Source of the DNA: Chitinophagaceae bacterium UBA1953
Lineage (GTDB): Bacteria > Bacteroidota > Bacteroidia > Chitinophagales > Chitinophagaceae
Length of the DNA: 64,000 bases
Assembly (NCBI GenBank): GCA_002336115.1
Contig: DDEN01000063.1
Location: 1 to 64,000 of the forward strand
Reading direction: 5' to 3'
The notes beneath the pieces were generated by a model. That model searched no databases and was not told the origin of the DNA. It saw nothing but the letters and a program-made list of their open reading frames with translations. The position numbers and the translations under genes are program-made. Positions 35,601 to 44,434 of the stretch are shown piece by piece. Numbering within the stretch: position 1 is the stretch's first letter; each line of letters starts with the position of its first letter.

Positions 35601-36871
35601 GGTAAACCTTCCTCCACTTCAGGGCTTTTTAATTCAAGCAATGGCAGCGGGCGCATCTTGATACGTTCAACCGCAACGGGTGCAGGTTGGTTGATGCGCT
35701 GCATTTTTGCAAACCTGTTTTTCTGGTTCATGTTTTCAACTGCTGTATTCTTTTCCTGCGTGTTTACCATTGCATAAGGTGCAACTGTTGTTACAGCCAG
35801 TTTATTTGTTTCGGCCGTGATGACATGTGTTTTGAATAAGAAGTTGGCCTTCCTGTTTTGCAATGCATCAATATGGTTGCAGAGTTTTAATGCAGCTCCA
35901 TCGGTATCAACTGTAACAACAGTGAAATCGCTTGTATTAATTTTCAATACACCCTTATCAATATTGCTGTTGGGTTCGGGTGCAGCATAAAATCCTTTTG
36001 CTGTTAACTGGTAGGCTGTAAGTGGTGAAGTGATTTCAGATGAAGTAGCCAGTGCCAGGTCCTGCGGTACAATACGCACTGTACCTGTTGCTGCAGATGG
36101 TGCGTTCTTGATTTCAAAATCAAGCACCAGTCCAAACTTGCGCATGAGCTGCGGGTAGGAAGTAAGCACCGAAAGAATATCATGATACTCAAAATCGGGC
36201 AGGTCTATTTTATCCAGTCTTGTGCGGATGGCATTTGCAGAACGGTCATGGAAGAAACGCACCTGTGCAAAGTCGGTGGAGGGTTTTGCTGTTTTATCAA
36301 ACGACATAAACTTTGCTGACTGCACCTGTTGTTTTACTGCTACACGTTTGCCTGCATCTTTCTGAATAAAATCGCCCAGTTTAGTACGACCTACTTCTTT
36401 CTGTACAGGTGTATCGGTTACTTTAAACTCGGTGATCTCCTGCAGGTTTTTCCAGTCGTCGGTAAAAAAATTCTGCGTGGGCATGGTATCTGCTTTGAGA
36501 TTACCAACCTCCATATATGTTTTCTGTATAAAATCGAGCACATGTTTAATGGGATAGGATTTAATCATGAGCTGGTTTACCTGCAGCTGTTCAAAGGTTC
36601 TTACTTTGATATGCGGTGTAAACAGTTGTGTATAGATATCCTTATCCAACTGATCTTTCTTTAAGGTAATTTCCTGCAGATCGCCATTGTTCCATTGCGC
36701 TGCATATTTTGCCTTTGCTAATTTTTCAACCCATGCAAGCATATCAGGAAAATCGGCAAGTGTTGCTTTTTTACCTGCTTCCAGTTTAATGCTGATAAAT
36801 GCAGAAAGCATCAGCTTATTGGTCTGGTAATTTTTCCAGGGCAATGTGGTGAAAATAAATTTCTGAGCCAT
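32639..36871 (-). CDS. Giant protein of unknown family, 1410 aa
   Basis: Not recognised. It has no leader or membrane helix. The start is fixed by the ATG at 36871, 27 bp behind the preceding giant gene. The N-terminus (FIFTTLPWKNYQTNKLMLSA, ISIKLEAGK, TLADFPDMLAWVEKL) is followed by long beta-rich regions. Visible parts include a fibronectin-like stretch near 600-640 (GKTYRVKIRTVDLAGNSLPA) and repeated strands ending LALVRYQRD and DRQMYFADIPI. The C-terminus has YRVVVKEFELHPKDPLRFPN. The codon use and spacing mark it as a real gene. It is a likely partner of the Tat-exported gene upstream. Confidence 0.7.
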   Translation of the reverse strand: MAQKFIFTTLPWKNYQTNKLMLSAFISIKLEAGKKATLADFPDMLAWVEKLAKAKYAAQWNNGDLQEITLKKDQLDKDIYTQLFTPHIKVRTFEQLQVNQLMIKSYPIKHVLDFIQKTYMEVGNLKADTMPTQNFFTDDWKNLQEITEFKVTDTPVQKEVGRTKLGDFIQKDAGKRVAVKQQVQSAKFMSFDKTAKPSTDFAQVRFFHDRSANAIRTRLDKIDLPDFEYHDILSVLTSYPQLMRKFGLVLDFEIKNAPSAATGTVRIVPQDLALATSSEITSPLTAYQLTAKGFYAAPEPNSNIDKGVLKINTSDFTVVTVDTDGAALKLCNHIDALQNRKANFLFKTHVITAETNKLAVTTVAPYAMVNTQEKNTAVENMNQKNRFAKMQRINQPAPVAVERIKMRPLPLLELKSPEVEEGLPFMRTAGIGVAKNGHAEAIYKKLFRLDTFNTKISSATAAQQTITSFNPVLLNAKILLPKEEVMYADDLLQGYRMDIAYDDKPDKWYSLHKKLEEYQFAPVSGNTVMIDGITEDEGFMQTAVVEDENDKNSVHVNEVIARWEGWSLSVPKPGKGVNNPGDGGEVSSRKEEEKKYLLPNSVDFRLQVKTKSVKGSLPMLRFGKTYRVKIRTVDLAGNSLPANIAPENTTETIITGIKYQRYEPLPSPFLIQGNESRDGESVEHMVVRSNYNVASADYESKNIAAGKQYPPHATRHIKAPRNSQQMAEMHGMFDAAFGSGNATAAKQMYDYIVSKDYEVKPEDLKPSNKNIIDGDKQNLELEYLADPMAAGVVFFVNNESQSINGWTPGVSRRFSFYFNDEVNDASSNTAYTIEQWKNPKSIRIRLMEGTQPAAWDNAKRLFTVYLPKGERAIVNYASFWRPDDVEKLSAMQKMITAAPDVKTKIKTGRHWMFSPWRKITLVHAVQQPITTPEFTSLTPQRYYNETTALLDAELTLHGKSSTQVDIEASWTEFKDDLAELGPKQVPAAAHVATIHIAYDAVKLKNNQSQWPGQPAPKDATADDPLVQYFGDTKHRWVNYKPIATTRYREYFTALVAQAAKSKQEFPLNREGAVKKLNILSTARPIAPIVSYVIPSFNWIKNTKGNLTTHVRNGNIRVYLKRPWYSSGEGERLGVVLAPEGSSGADIMKHCTVWGKDPVFISGDLNGLNLPTKAAFPFAADYDSVYLQEDKTMRVDIAAYNVLYDEDRQMYFADIPIAINQAYFPFAKLALVRYQRDSVRTVRYDCCASSIVHADWLQLVPQRNTALQLDAQTNKFKVAISGLIAFKPQEGMAMAALNYKPRTKIEVTVENTMLPKTEEAFISINNRQVSTTIYTKVGEVTKDMIQGNNFLYAADIELPAQWKGKPYRVVVKEFELHPKDPLRFPNGDFGNANTVHMGERLVFMDVFEVNG

Positions 36872-36898
36872 ATCGAATGTCTTTAATTGAGTGGATGA

Positions 36899-39800
36899 TT
36901 AATGTGCAAATGCTTCACAGTATTCGTGCCAGTCAGGTTCTTCTACCAGCATTGCAAATGTTGGGTCGGCAGCAGAGCCTGCAAATTCTTTTCTTGTTTT
37001 GATGGAAACTGTTTTCGAGAAGAATAAGATTTCAACTTTTACTTTCAGGCTTGCTTCACCATATACAAGGTTTCCTTTTCCACCCTGGTCGAGATAAGTA
37101 AGACCAAGATAGAATTCAAGACTCACTGTAATTAAACCCAGCACACTTAATGCACCGTTGATGCGCACATAACCGGTGAGTTCAACAATGGTGTTGCCGT
37201 TATCAAACTTCATGGCAAAGTAAATACCACCCATTACTGAAACAGCACCACTTGCCACACCCAGGTCAATGGAAACAGCTGCACCAAATTCAAGTGCTGC
37301 TTCAATCATGCGCAGACCTTTGAGATCCAGTTCCATTGCAAAGAAACCGCCGCCACCAAACATGGATACTGTTAATGTAAACGGCTGATACTTTTCGCAG
37401 AAGTTGAAACGCATACTTAACGGTGCACCTGTAAACGGCAGTGTAACTTTTGCACCAAGTGTGATGTTACGTAAAGTGAAAACTCCAATCTGCACATCGG
37501 GCACAGCGAGTGTATAACCAGTTACCACACCTTCGGAAGTAATATCAAGAAAGGGTGGATCACTGAAACCATCTGATGGAATTAATGTATGCAGTTGATT
37601 GATGAAGGCAAGCGGACCAAGAAAACGCATCGGCTCTTTCTTCATCACAATATTTACATCGGCTTTTATTTTACTGCTGATGCCAAAGGAAACTTTTTCA
37701 AAATCAATGGCAATAAGTTTTGCCAGTATAATACTGAAATCGTTGATGGAAGAAGTGGCTGTCATTTCAGGCGTATCACCATTCTCCGGTCGTTTCAGTA
37801 AGGTTTCAATCTGTATTGTTTCAGCAGGTTTGTTTGACTTGAAGGTGAGAATACCACCAACCGGTGAGTACTCAGCTTTTGTTTCTCCCTTCCAAACATA
37901 TTGCGTGCAGCTTGCTCCTGGTATCTTGAATGTTTTTAATACCGGTATCTTGGATGAAAAGCTTTGTGCAATATTGATGAGATCATCTTTTTTCTGTTCC
38001 AGTTTTTTCTGCAGTGCATCCACTTCCGACATCAGCTTCTGTTCTGTTTTGCTGATGATTTCATTCTGCAGTTTTTCAATATCACTTACGGCATTGTTGA
38101 TGTTATTGATAAAGGAAGAAGGATTCATATCCACCAGCTTCATCAGGTCGCTGAGCTTTACCACACCAAACAACTTCGCAGCCATATCATCGGCACCACC
38201 AAAGAAAGAAGAGGGATTGAAGGAGAGTTTCTTCATATCATCCACTGCACCACCAAATGCTCCCTGCAGTTTTGAAAGACCGGTGAGTGCAAAGTTGGGC
38301 GCAATGCTTCCGCCTGTTTTATCGCTGTTACCGTTGAAGTTAACAGTGGGTGCACCAAGAATTTTTGCAAACACCATTCCTTTGTTGTTATCATCCACCA
38401 GCTCAATAGAAATGGCATCTCTTGTATTGGTTAATGCCTGGCTTGATTGTTCATGAATGGCTGCACTATCCAGTCGTGGACTGAAGTAACAAAGTTCATC
38501 GCTGTTGATCTGTGCACCAAAGAAAAGGCTTTCGGTTTCGTACGATGTATCACCCGGTATAAAGCTTCTTGCATAGGCCACTTTCTGTCCACGTATATCA
38601 GCACTGGTATCAATATCTTTCTCCGGTTTCTTATTTGTGTTTTTGTATTCGGCAATTACATTATTTAAGAACCCGCTGTTATCTTTTCCTGAAGCTGTGC
38701 TTGAAATAAACACCACTGGTAAAGAGAAATCAAATTCATGACCTGTACTATCGGTGCCGAGCATCTTAAACTCATATGGCCTGCCACCTACTTTTACAAT
38801 AAAGTTTTCATCTGCATCCTGTCCGTTCACATAAGCAACGGTGTTATCAATAATGGGTGATGCTGTTGTAATAAAACTGATTGCATTAAAGGGGAAGGAA
38901 AGGAATGCTTTGTTTTTTGCATAAGGATTGTAACGCTTCTCTTCTTCCGTAATCACCACAATTTTTCGTTGCCTGTTTACGGCATAACCTGCTTCGGGTT
39001 TACGCTCTGTAATTTTTATGAGCACTGCCTGGTGACCAAACGGAAATATGTTACCTGCTTCCACCACTTCCACATAATGATCACGGGCCATAGTGGCAAT
39101 ATGTTTCCACTTGAGCAGGTTGAGATAACCGGTTAAATCGGCTGCTTCCAGGTCGGTACGGTTGATGAGCATTTCTGCATCCAGCCATCCGCCCAATGCA
39201 GAGAGCATCATGTTTTTTACCTGTGCTGCTTTGGGTGTAAACTTTGGTATGCCCCAGTTGCTGCTTTCATGCACAATCATGTGCCTGTTGCGGTTGTTGA
39301 GGCTTGTACGGAAAGCTGCATCATTGGATGATGGTACATTTTTATAATCAGCACAAATATCAACACCCCACATAGCACGGAGTGTTTTCAGTTTATCGGT
39401 TACTTCATTTTCCAGCACCTTTCCTGATGATTTGGTGGCAAGTCTTGTGTGCCACAGTTCATACACACTCACCGGCTTGCCTTTATAAGCATCAGCCAGT
39501 TTTAATTCGTAAGTATGTGCCCATGCTGAAATGTTGGAAGGCGATACAAACAAACGCCAGGGAAATTCAACTGCTGTTTCAAGCAACTCCGGTGGCTTTG
39601 GTGTTTTACCCACAAAGAGGTTTTGAAAGACTGCACTGATGCCGGGATCTTTCTGCACTTCCTGCCGTTGCACTTCTTTTGGCGGCACCTGTGTTACAAC
39701 CACCTGTTGCTGTTCTTCTTTATTGGTAACACGGTTAATACGGTTGAGGTTATTGTTGATTGCTTTTGCTGTATCCTGCTTCACCGGCTGCATTACCCTG

Positions 39801-40513
39801 ATTGGTTTCTGCAAAACAGGGTTTTGTTGTACTTCCTGTTTCTGTTCCACCGGTTGTGTTTCCCTGCGGTTGAAGACGGGTTTCTGAATGCTGTCTCTTA
39901 CAACAGGTGAAATTGGTTTAAACTCGATTGGTTTTTCATCATCACTTGTCCACGGAATAATAATGCCGGGAGCCGATGCACGCTTGTTTACTTTTAATTC
40001 AAACCTTGCCCAGTCGAGCAGATCCTTTGCGGTAAGCTGGATATTTTTTACTGATGATGGAATTTCATACACCAGCCTGCTTTCTTCGGATAGATAGGTT
40101 CTTGCAGGAAGAGTAAGCTTTTCATTATTAGCAGGATTCTCTGCTTCGAGATAAGCCTGCTCTGCCAGGCTTTGCGGCGGGAATGTTACAATAAGATAAG
40201 CGCTGCCACCTGATTTGCGCTGCAGCTGGTTTCCTTTCAGCTCAAAGTTGGAAAAACTTAATTCAAGATGAAGTAAGTCTTCGGCCCTGAAAAATTTGAA
40301 TGAAACTGCATCCTGCAACTGTGTGCCTTTTTCAATAAGCCAGTCTGCATTTTCGGGGCAGGCACGCTGTTGCCCGAGAACAGAACTGCCTTGAAAAGCA
40401 GCAGCACCAATTCCCATCATCTTTAAAAATATCCTTCTTGATTTACTGAAAGAATCACCCGAAGACACAGAGGGTTTCTCCATATCGGGTTTGGCTGATG
40501 AAGAAGACTTCAT
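36899..40513 (-). CDS. Giant Tat-signal protein of unknown family, 1204 aa
   Basis: Not recognised. Residues 1-50 form a twin-arginine leader: SRRIFLK matches the S-R-R-x-F-L-K consensus, followed by MMGIGAAAFQGSSVLGQQ. Residues about 205-295 are a Gln/Val/Pro/Lys linker. Around 850-890 is a coiled coil (EKLQNEIISKTEQKLMSEVD, ALQKKLEQKKDDLI). The last 180 residues are a Gly-rich beta region (FGAAVSIDLGVASGAVSVMG, then EFYLGLTYLDQGGKGNLVYG). It ends without a sorting domain. It is followed by the 1410-residue gene in the same direction, so the two probably work together. Confidence 0.7.
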   Translation of the reverse strand: MKSSSSAKPDMEKPSVSSGDSFSKSRRIFLKMMGIGAAAFQGSSVLGQQRACPENADWLIEKGTQLQDAVSFKFFRAEDLLHLELSFSNFELKGNQLQRKSGGSAYLIVTFPPQSLAEQAYLEAENPANNEKLTLPARTYLSEESRLVYEIPSSVKNIQLTAKDLLDWARFELKVNKRASAPGIIIPWTSDDEKPIEFKPISPVVRDSIQKPVFNRRETQPVEQKQEVQQNPVLQKPIRVMQPVKQDTAKAINNNLNRINRVTNKEEQQQVVVTQVPPKEVQRQEVQKDPGISAVFQNLFVGKTPKPPELLETAVEFPWRLFVSPSNISAWAHTYELKLADAYKGKPVSVYELWHTRLATKSSGKVLENEVTDKLKTLRAMWGVDICADYKNVPSSNDAAFRTSLNNRNRHMIVHESSNWGIPKFTPKAAQVKNMMLSALGGWLDAEMLINRTDLEAADLTGYLNLLKWKHIATMARDHYVEVVEAGNIFPFGHQAVLIKITERKPEAGYAVNRQRKIVVITEEEKRYNPYAKNKAFLSFPFNAISFITTASPIIDNTVAYVNGQDADENFIVKVGGRPYEFKMLGTDSTGHEFDFSLPVVFISSTASGKDNSGFLNNVIAEYKNTNKKPEKDIDTSADIRGQKVAYARSFIPGDTSYETESLFFGAQINSDELCYFSPRLDSAAIHEQSSQALTNTRDAISIELVDDNNKGMVFAKILGAPTVNFNGNSDKTGGSIAPNFALTGLSKLQGAFGGAVDDMKKLSFNPSSFFGGADDMAAKLFGVVKLSDLMKLVDMNPSSFINNINNAVSDIEKLQNEIISKTEQKLMSEVDALQKKLEQKKDDLINIAQSFSSKIPVLKTFKIPGASCTQYVWKGETKAEYSPVGGILTFKSNKPAETIQIETLLKRPENGDTPEMTATSSINDFSIILAKLIAIDFEKVSFGISSKIKADVNIVMKKEPMRFLGPLAFINQLHTLIPSDGFSDPPFLDITSEGVVTGYTLAVPDVQIGVFTLRNITLGAKVTLPFTGAPLSMRFNFCEKYQPFTLTVSMFGGGGFFAMELDLKGLRMIEAALEFGAAVSIDLGVASGAVSVMGGIYFAMKFDNGNTIVELTGYVRINGALSVLGLITVSLEFYLGLTYLDQGGKGNLVYGEASLKVKVEILFFSKTVSIKTRKEFAGSAADPTFAMLVEEPDWHEYCEAFAH

Positions 40514-40615
40514 GATAGTTGAGGTTAAAGCAGAAAGTTATTAATAAAATTTCTGATGTAATAGTTATTTTTTTTTGAAGTGAAAAAGCATTTACAGGTA
40601 ATATTTTAAGTGATG

Positions 40616-40662
40616 CTTAAAAAAAAGCGAGGTATTTCACTATTTGAAACACCTCGCTTTAA
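40616..40662 (-). terminator. Strong terminator after the pectin/hexuronate operon
   Basis: Stem AAAGCGAGGTGTTTCA / TGAAATACCTCGCTTT (one G:U-type position) with a short loop, followed on the minus strand by a run of eight T. It lies 18 bp past the stop of the MFS gene. An A/T flank allows some rightward use. Confidence 0.85.
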
Positions 40663-40679
40663 GCTTTTATTCTATTGAA

Positions 40680-42113
40680 TTATAAGTCAGAAATGACTTT
40701 GTATTGAGGCACCAGTGACTTCATAATAACCCAGCCAATTAAATAGGCAAAACTGCAAACAGTAAAAACAATGAAGTACCCGGATTCAATTCCTTCAAAC
40801 CCAAAAAGTTTCATATTGGTTTCCTCTGCGTAATCAAACAAAACACCCGAACCCTTATTAATAATGAATGAACCTATTCCACCTGCCATACCGCCAATGC
40901 CGGTAATTGTTGCAATTGCTGATTTGGGAAACATGTCGCCGACTGTTGAAAAAATATTTGCCGACCATGATTGATGTGCTGCACCTGCAATTCCGATTAT
41001 AATTACAGGAATCCAGACTGTTACAGAGCCTAATGGTTGCGCCAGCAAAGCAAGTAAAGGAAAGAAAGCAAAAATGAGCATCGCTTTCATTCTTCCTGCA
41101 TAAGGATTCATTCCCTTCTTTTCAACAAAATAAGTCGGCAACCAGCCTCCAATAATTGACAGCAGGGTAATGGCATATAAAACAAATATCTGCGGGGCGC
41201 TTTGTGTAGAGTCGAGATGATAAACAGAACTCAGGTATGCCGGTGTCCAGAACAGGTAAAACCACCATACACCGTCGGTCATAAACTTACCAACTGCAAA
41301 AGCCCAGGTTTGCTTATAGCTGAAAGCTTTTGCATACGATAATTTTACGGGAGACTGTTCATTTGTATTTGGCTGCTCAACAGAATCCTGCTGAATATAT
41401 TCCAGCTCGGCAGCATTTACTTTTGGATGCAAGTGTGGTTTTTTGTAAATAAATACCCAGAAAAACATCCATAAAAAGCCCGATGCACCAATAATGATAA
41501 AGGCCATTTCCCAACCAAATGCTTTTGCAATAAACGGAATACTGATTGGTGCAAGTAACGCACCTACCGTAGCTCCCGCATTAAAAATGCTTGTAGAGAA
41601 TGCCCTGTCTTTTTTCGGAAAATATTCAGCCGTTGATTTTATTGCAGCAGGAAAGTTCCCGGCTTCGCCCACAGCCAGCACAATACGGGCAAAGATGAAA
41701 AGATATACACTAACCGATACAACCCTGGCAATATCATCCACTGTTCCAATGGCTTCCTTAGCGCCTTCAAAACCTGCCACCCATGTACCAGTTAATATTC
41801 CGGATGTTGCAATACCGCAAAAAGCATGAAGCACAGCACCAACCGACCAGATTCCAATTGACAAGAGAAATCCTTTTTTTGTATCGAGCCAGTCAACTAT
41901 TTTTCCGGCAAACAACATTGAAACAGCATATACAATAGAAAACCATCCTGTAATGGTTCCATAATTACTGTTATTCCAGTGAAACTCCGGAACAATAAAG
42001 TCTTTCCAGGTTAATGATAACACCTGCCTGTCGAGATAATTAATCGTTGTGGCAAAAAACAACATGGAAGTAATTACCCACCTGTATCTGGTCATTTTGG
42101 CCGTTTGTTGCAT
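40680..42113 (-). CDS. exuT: MFS hexuronate transporter, ExuT-like, 477 aa
   Basis: Inner-membrane proton symporter of the anion:cation symporter group of MFS, which includes ExuT and GudP. The N-terminus RYRWVITSMLFFATTINYLDRQ is the family hallmark (INYLDR). About 12 hydrophobic helices are present, with a long loop between helices 6 and 7 (KPHLHPKVNAAELEYIQQDS). Bacteroidota homologues often have this length. Last gene of the operon, 7 bp behind kdgA. Most likely imports galacturonate and glucuronate made in the periplasm. Confidence 0.88.
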   Translation of the reverse strand: MQQTAKMTRYRWVITSMLFFATTINYLDRQVLSLTWKDFIVPEFHWNNSNYGTITGWFSIVYAVSMLFAGKIVDWLDTKKGFLLSIGIWSVGAVLHAFCGIATSGILTGTWVAGFEGAKEAIGTVDDIARVVSVSVYLFIFARIVLAVGEAGNFPAAIKSTAEYFPKKDRAFSTSIFNAGATVGALLAPISIPFIAKAFGWEMAFIIIGASGFLWMFFWVFIYKKPHLHPKVNAAELEYIQQDSVEQPNTNEQSPVKLSYAKAFSYKQTWAFAVGKFMTDGVWWFYLFWTPAYLSSVYHLDSTQSAPQIFVLYAITLLSIIGGWLPTYFVEKKGMNPYAGRMKAMLIFAFFPLLALLAQPLGSVTVWIPVIIIGIAGAAHQSWSANIFSTVGDMFPKSAIATITGIGGMAGGIGSFIINKGSGVLFDYAEETNMKLFGFEGIESGYFIVFTVCSFAYLIGWVIMKSLVPQYKVISDL

Positions 42114-42120
42114 ATGGCTT

Positions 42121-42783
42121 TTATTTTTTTACAGTTGCAATCAGTTCAAGTACCTTTTTAGTTTCAGCTTCAATGGTTGCATAATCTTTTGCCTCCATCA
42201 ATGCTTTGCTGATGAGTTTGCTACCCATACCTACGGCACAAACACCTGCTTTGTACCAGCTTTCTACACTTTCTTTTGTTGTATCAACACCTCCTGTTGG
42301 CATAAACAACAATTTAGGGAAAATGTCTTTGATGGTTGAAAGGAATTTGGGTCCTAACATATCGCCAGGGAACAATTTGATGAATTGAATGCCTGCATTT
42401 TCAGCGGCAATAATTTCAGAAGGTGTCATACAACCGGGTGCATAAAAAATATCGTTTGCCACACAATGTGCTGCCACATCAGGTACAAAACCGGGACTAA
42501 CTAAAAAGTCGGCACCATCTGCTAAATAATCAGTTGCATGCTGCATGTTTTTGATTGTACCAACGCCGAGTAATAAACCGGGCATGGATGCATTACGCAG
42601 TTCAACCATTTTCTTAAAGTTGCTTAAAGCAGCGTCGCCACGATTGGTGTATTCGACTGCTTTAATACCTGCACTGTAAATTGCTTTTAATACATCAAGG
42701 CTTATTTCTTCGCTTGGATTAAAATACAAAGGAAGAATTCCCTGTTGTACAATTGCATCGGTTATCTGTTGTGTTTTGCTCAT
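42121..42783 (-). CDS. kdgA: KDPG aldolase, 220 aa
   Basis: Class I aldolase that cleaves 2-keto-3-deoxy-6-phosphogluconate to pyruvate and glyceraldehyde 3-phosphate. Schiff-base K136 lies in FIKLFPGDMLG; E44 in AVEYTNRG is the general base; TPSEI and the phosphate-binding PTGGVD are also present. Length is typical. It completes the catabolic route with KdgK, encoded two genes upstream. Confidence 0.93.
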   Translation of the reverse strand: MSKTQQITDAIVQQGILPLYFNPSEEISLDVLKAIYSAGIKAVEYTNRGDAALSNFKKMVELRNASMPGLLLGVGTIKNMQHATDYLADGADFLVSPGFVPDVAAHCVANDIFYAPGCMTPSEIIAAENAGIQFIKLFPGDMLGPKFLSTIKDIFPKLLFMPTGGVDTTKESVESWYKAGVCAVGMGSKLISKALMEAKDYATIEAETKKVLELIATVKK

Positions 42784-42810
42784 TTTAGAAGTTTTAAGTT
42801 GTAAGTCGTA

Positions 42811-42866
42811 AGTAATAAGTTGTAAGCAGGAAGAGACATCTCACTTATTACTTACAACTTATTACT
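42811..42866. repeat. Long inverted repeat between kdgA and the YhcH-like gene
   Basis: A 16-bp perfect stem (arms at 42811-42826 and 42851-42866, built of AAGTTGTAAG-like words) with a 24-base loop. Short near-tandem words extend outward. It could stabilise or terminate part of the operon mRNA, or be a REP-like sequence. Confidence 0.6.
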
Positions 42867-42871
42867 AACTT

Positions 42872-43321
42872 TTAAATTTTTACTTTAATCACCAGTTTCT
42901 TTATTTCTGCATCACCAATCATTGGAGCATGTACATCTTCTGGGAAGAAAATGGCAAACTGTCCGTTGGTGAGTTGAAAATAAGTATCAGGAGTATCGTT
43001 AAAAAACAATACATCTTTTTCATCGCTGTATTCACCTTTGGGAGAAGTACATTTCTGACGGGGTTTCCAGCCAATTGTTTCGAGCCCGTTAATGCAAAAC
43101 TGGATGTCGATGTTTTTATTATGACATTCAAATTTTTTAAGACTGGTTTCTTTTGTTTTGCCGGGAGCATTGCTGATGATGGCTTTTAAACCTTCAGCAA
43201 TATCACTCTTACCATCTGCTGCATTTGTTAAATCTGTCTGCTGAATATATTCAAACGCTTTTGCAAACAAAGGATGAACGCTGAAATATTTCGCTGCATT
43301 TTCTAAAGAATCGATAATCAT
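42872..43321 (-). CDS. YhcH/YjgK/YiaL family protein, 149 aa
   Basis: DUF386-type cupin. Family marks: HPLFAKAFEYIQQTD near the start, EGLKAIISNA, FECHNKNIDIQFCINGLETI with metal-binding His, and FAIFFPEDVHAPM near the end. Members of the family occur in sugar-acid and sialic-acid operons and may be sugar mutarotases or isomerases; the precise step here is unknown. Position inside the hexuronate operon suggests it handles a ring or anomer form of an intermediate (inference). Confidence 0.85.
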   Translation of the reverse strand: MIIDSLENAAKYFSVHPLFAKAFEYIQQTDLTNAADGKSDIAEGLKAIISNAPGKTKETSLKKFECHNKNIDIQFCINGLETIGWKPRQKCTSPKGEYSDEKDVLFFNDTPDTYFQLTNGQFAIFFPEDVHAPMIGDAEIKKLVIKVKI

Positions 43322-43329
43322 TTCATTGA

Positions 43330-43362
43330 GTTTATCGTTTACGGTTTATGGTTTATCAACTT
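43330..43362. repeat. Near-tandem GTTTAT words between genes
   Basis: GTTTATCGTTTACGGTTTAT and one more unit form a run of eight-base near-repeats in a 57-bp intercistronic gap. Similar word runs occur at three other junctions of the operon. Confidence 0.45.
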
Positions 43363-43378
43363 CAAACCAGAAACAGTA

Positions 43379-44404
43379 TTAACGTTGCACACGACCACTG
43401 CCGTCGCCTTTCATTAAATCTTTTACTTCGGCTAATGTTGCGTGGTTAAGATCACCGGGGATGGTATGTTTTAATGCACTTGCAGCAACACCAAATTCTG
43501 CAGCATCGCCCATACCCATACCGGTTACTAAACCGTAAATGAGGCCACTTGCAAATGAATCGCCACTGCCGACACGGTCAACAATACGTACGTTGTATTT
43601 TTTTGTGTGATAGAATTCTGAACCATTATATACCAATGCACTCCAGCCATTATCACTTGCACTGTAGCTTTCACGCAGTGAAGAAGCAACATATTTAAAT
43701 CCAAACTTCGCCACCATCTGCTTCATGATATCCTGGAAGCCATCGAGGTGAAGTTCACCTTTTGTAACATCTGTTTCACCGGGTTTAAAACCAAGTGTTG
43801 TTTCAGCATCTTCTTCGTTACCGATACATACATCCACCCATTGGCAGAGATGTGTCATCACTTTTTGTGCTTTTTCTTTACTCCACAATTTTTTGCGGTA
43901 GTTGAGATCGATACTTGTGGTGATGCCTTTTGCTTTTGCAGCTTTTAATGCAGCTTCAGTTAATGCAGCAGCTTTATCGCTCAATGCAGGAGTGATACCT
44001 GTAGTATGGAACCAGTCGGCACCATCAAAAATTTTATCCCAGTCAAATTCGCTTGCATCCACATCAGCAATAGAAGCACCTGCACGATCGTACACCACCT
44101 GTGATGCACGCATAGAAGCACCTGTTTCGAGGAAGTAAATACCTAAACGTTCGCCACCACGAGCAACAAACTGTGTATCCACACCATAACGACGTAAATG
44201 ATTAATTGCAGACTGACCAATAGGATTATTAGGAACTTTTGATACAAATGTTCCGTTTAAACCATAGTTGCATAATGCAGCTGAAACGTTTGCTTCACCA
44301 CCGCCGTAAGTCACATCAAATGTATCGGCCTGAACAAAACGTTTGAAATCGGGAGTTGACAAACGCAGCATAATCTCTCCCAGTGTTACTACTTTCTTAG
44401 ACAT
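43379..44404 (-). CDS. kdgK: 2-keto-3-deoxygluconate kinase, 341 aa
   Basis: PfkB-family kinase that makes KDPG from KDG with ATP. GGGEANVSAALCNYG near 34-48 is the N-terminal substrate signature; DRVGSGDSFASGLIYG at 276-291 is the C-terminal PfkB signature with catalytic D282. Length is normal. Context between kduI and the aldolase gene fixes the substrate with good confidence. Confidence 0.92.
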   Translation of the reverse strand: MSKKVVTLGEIMLRLSTPDFKRFVQADTFDVTYGGGEANVSAALCNYGLNGTFVSKVPNNPIGQSAINHLRRYGVDTQFVARGGERLGIYFLETGASMRASQVVYDRAGASIADVDASEFDWDKIFDGADWFHTTGITPALSDKAAALTEAALKAAKAKGITTSIDLNYRKKLWSKEKAQKVMTHLCQWVDVCIGNEEDAETTLGFKPGETDVTKGELHLDGFQDIMKQMVAKFGFKYVASSLRESYSASDNGWSALVYNGSEFYHTKKYNVRIVDRVGSGDSFASGLIYGLVTGMGMGDAAEFGVAASALKHTIPGDLNHATLAEVKDLMKGDGSGRVQR

Positions 44405-44434
44405 ATAGTTGGTTTAATTTTAAATGTTTGAATT

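Noticed and set aside
37599..38456. Plus-strand open frame of 285 codons
   Set aside because: Antisense shadow of the Tat-signal giant gene; low-complexity Ser/Phe composition typical of a reverse frame.
27509..40513. A contractile injection or type VI locus around the tail-tube-like protein and the giant genes
   Set aside because: No sheath, baseplate, spike or AAA+ ATPase gene is visible, and the likeness of the 27509 protein is weak.
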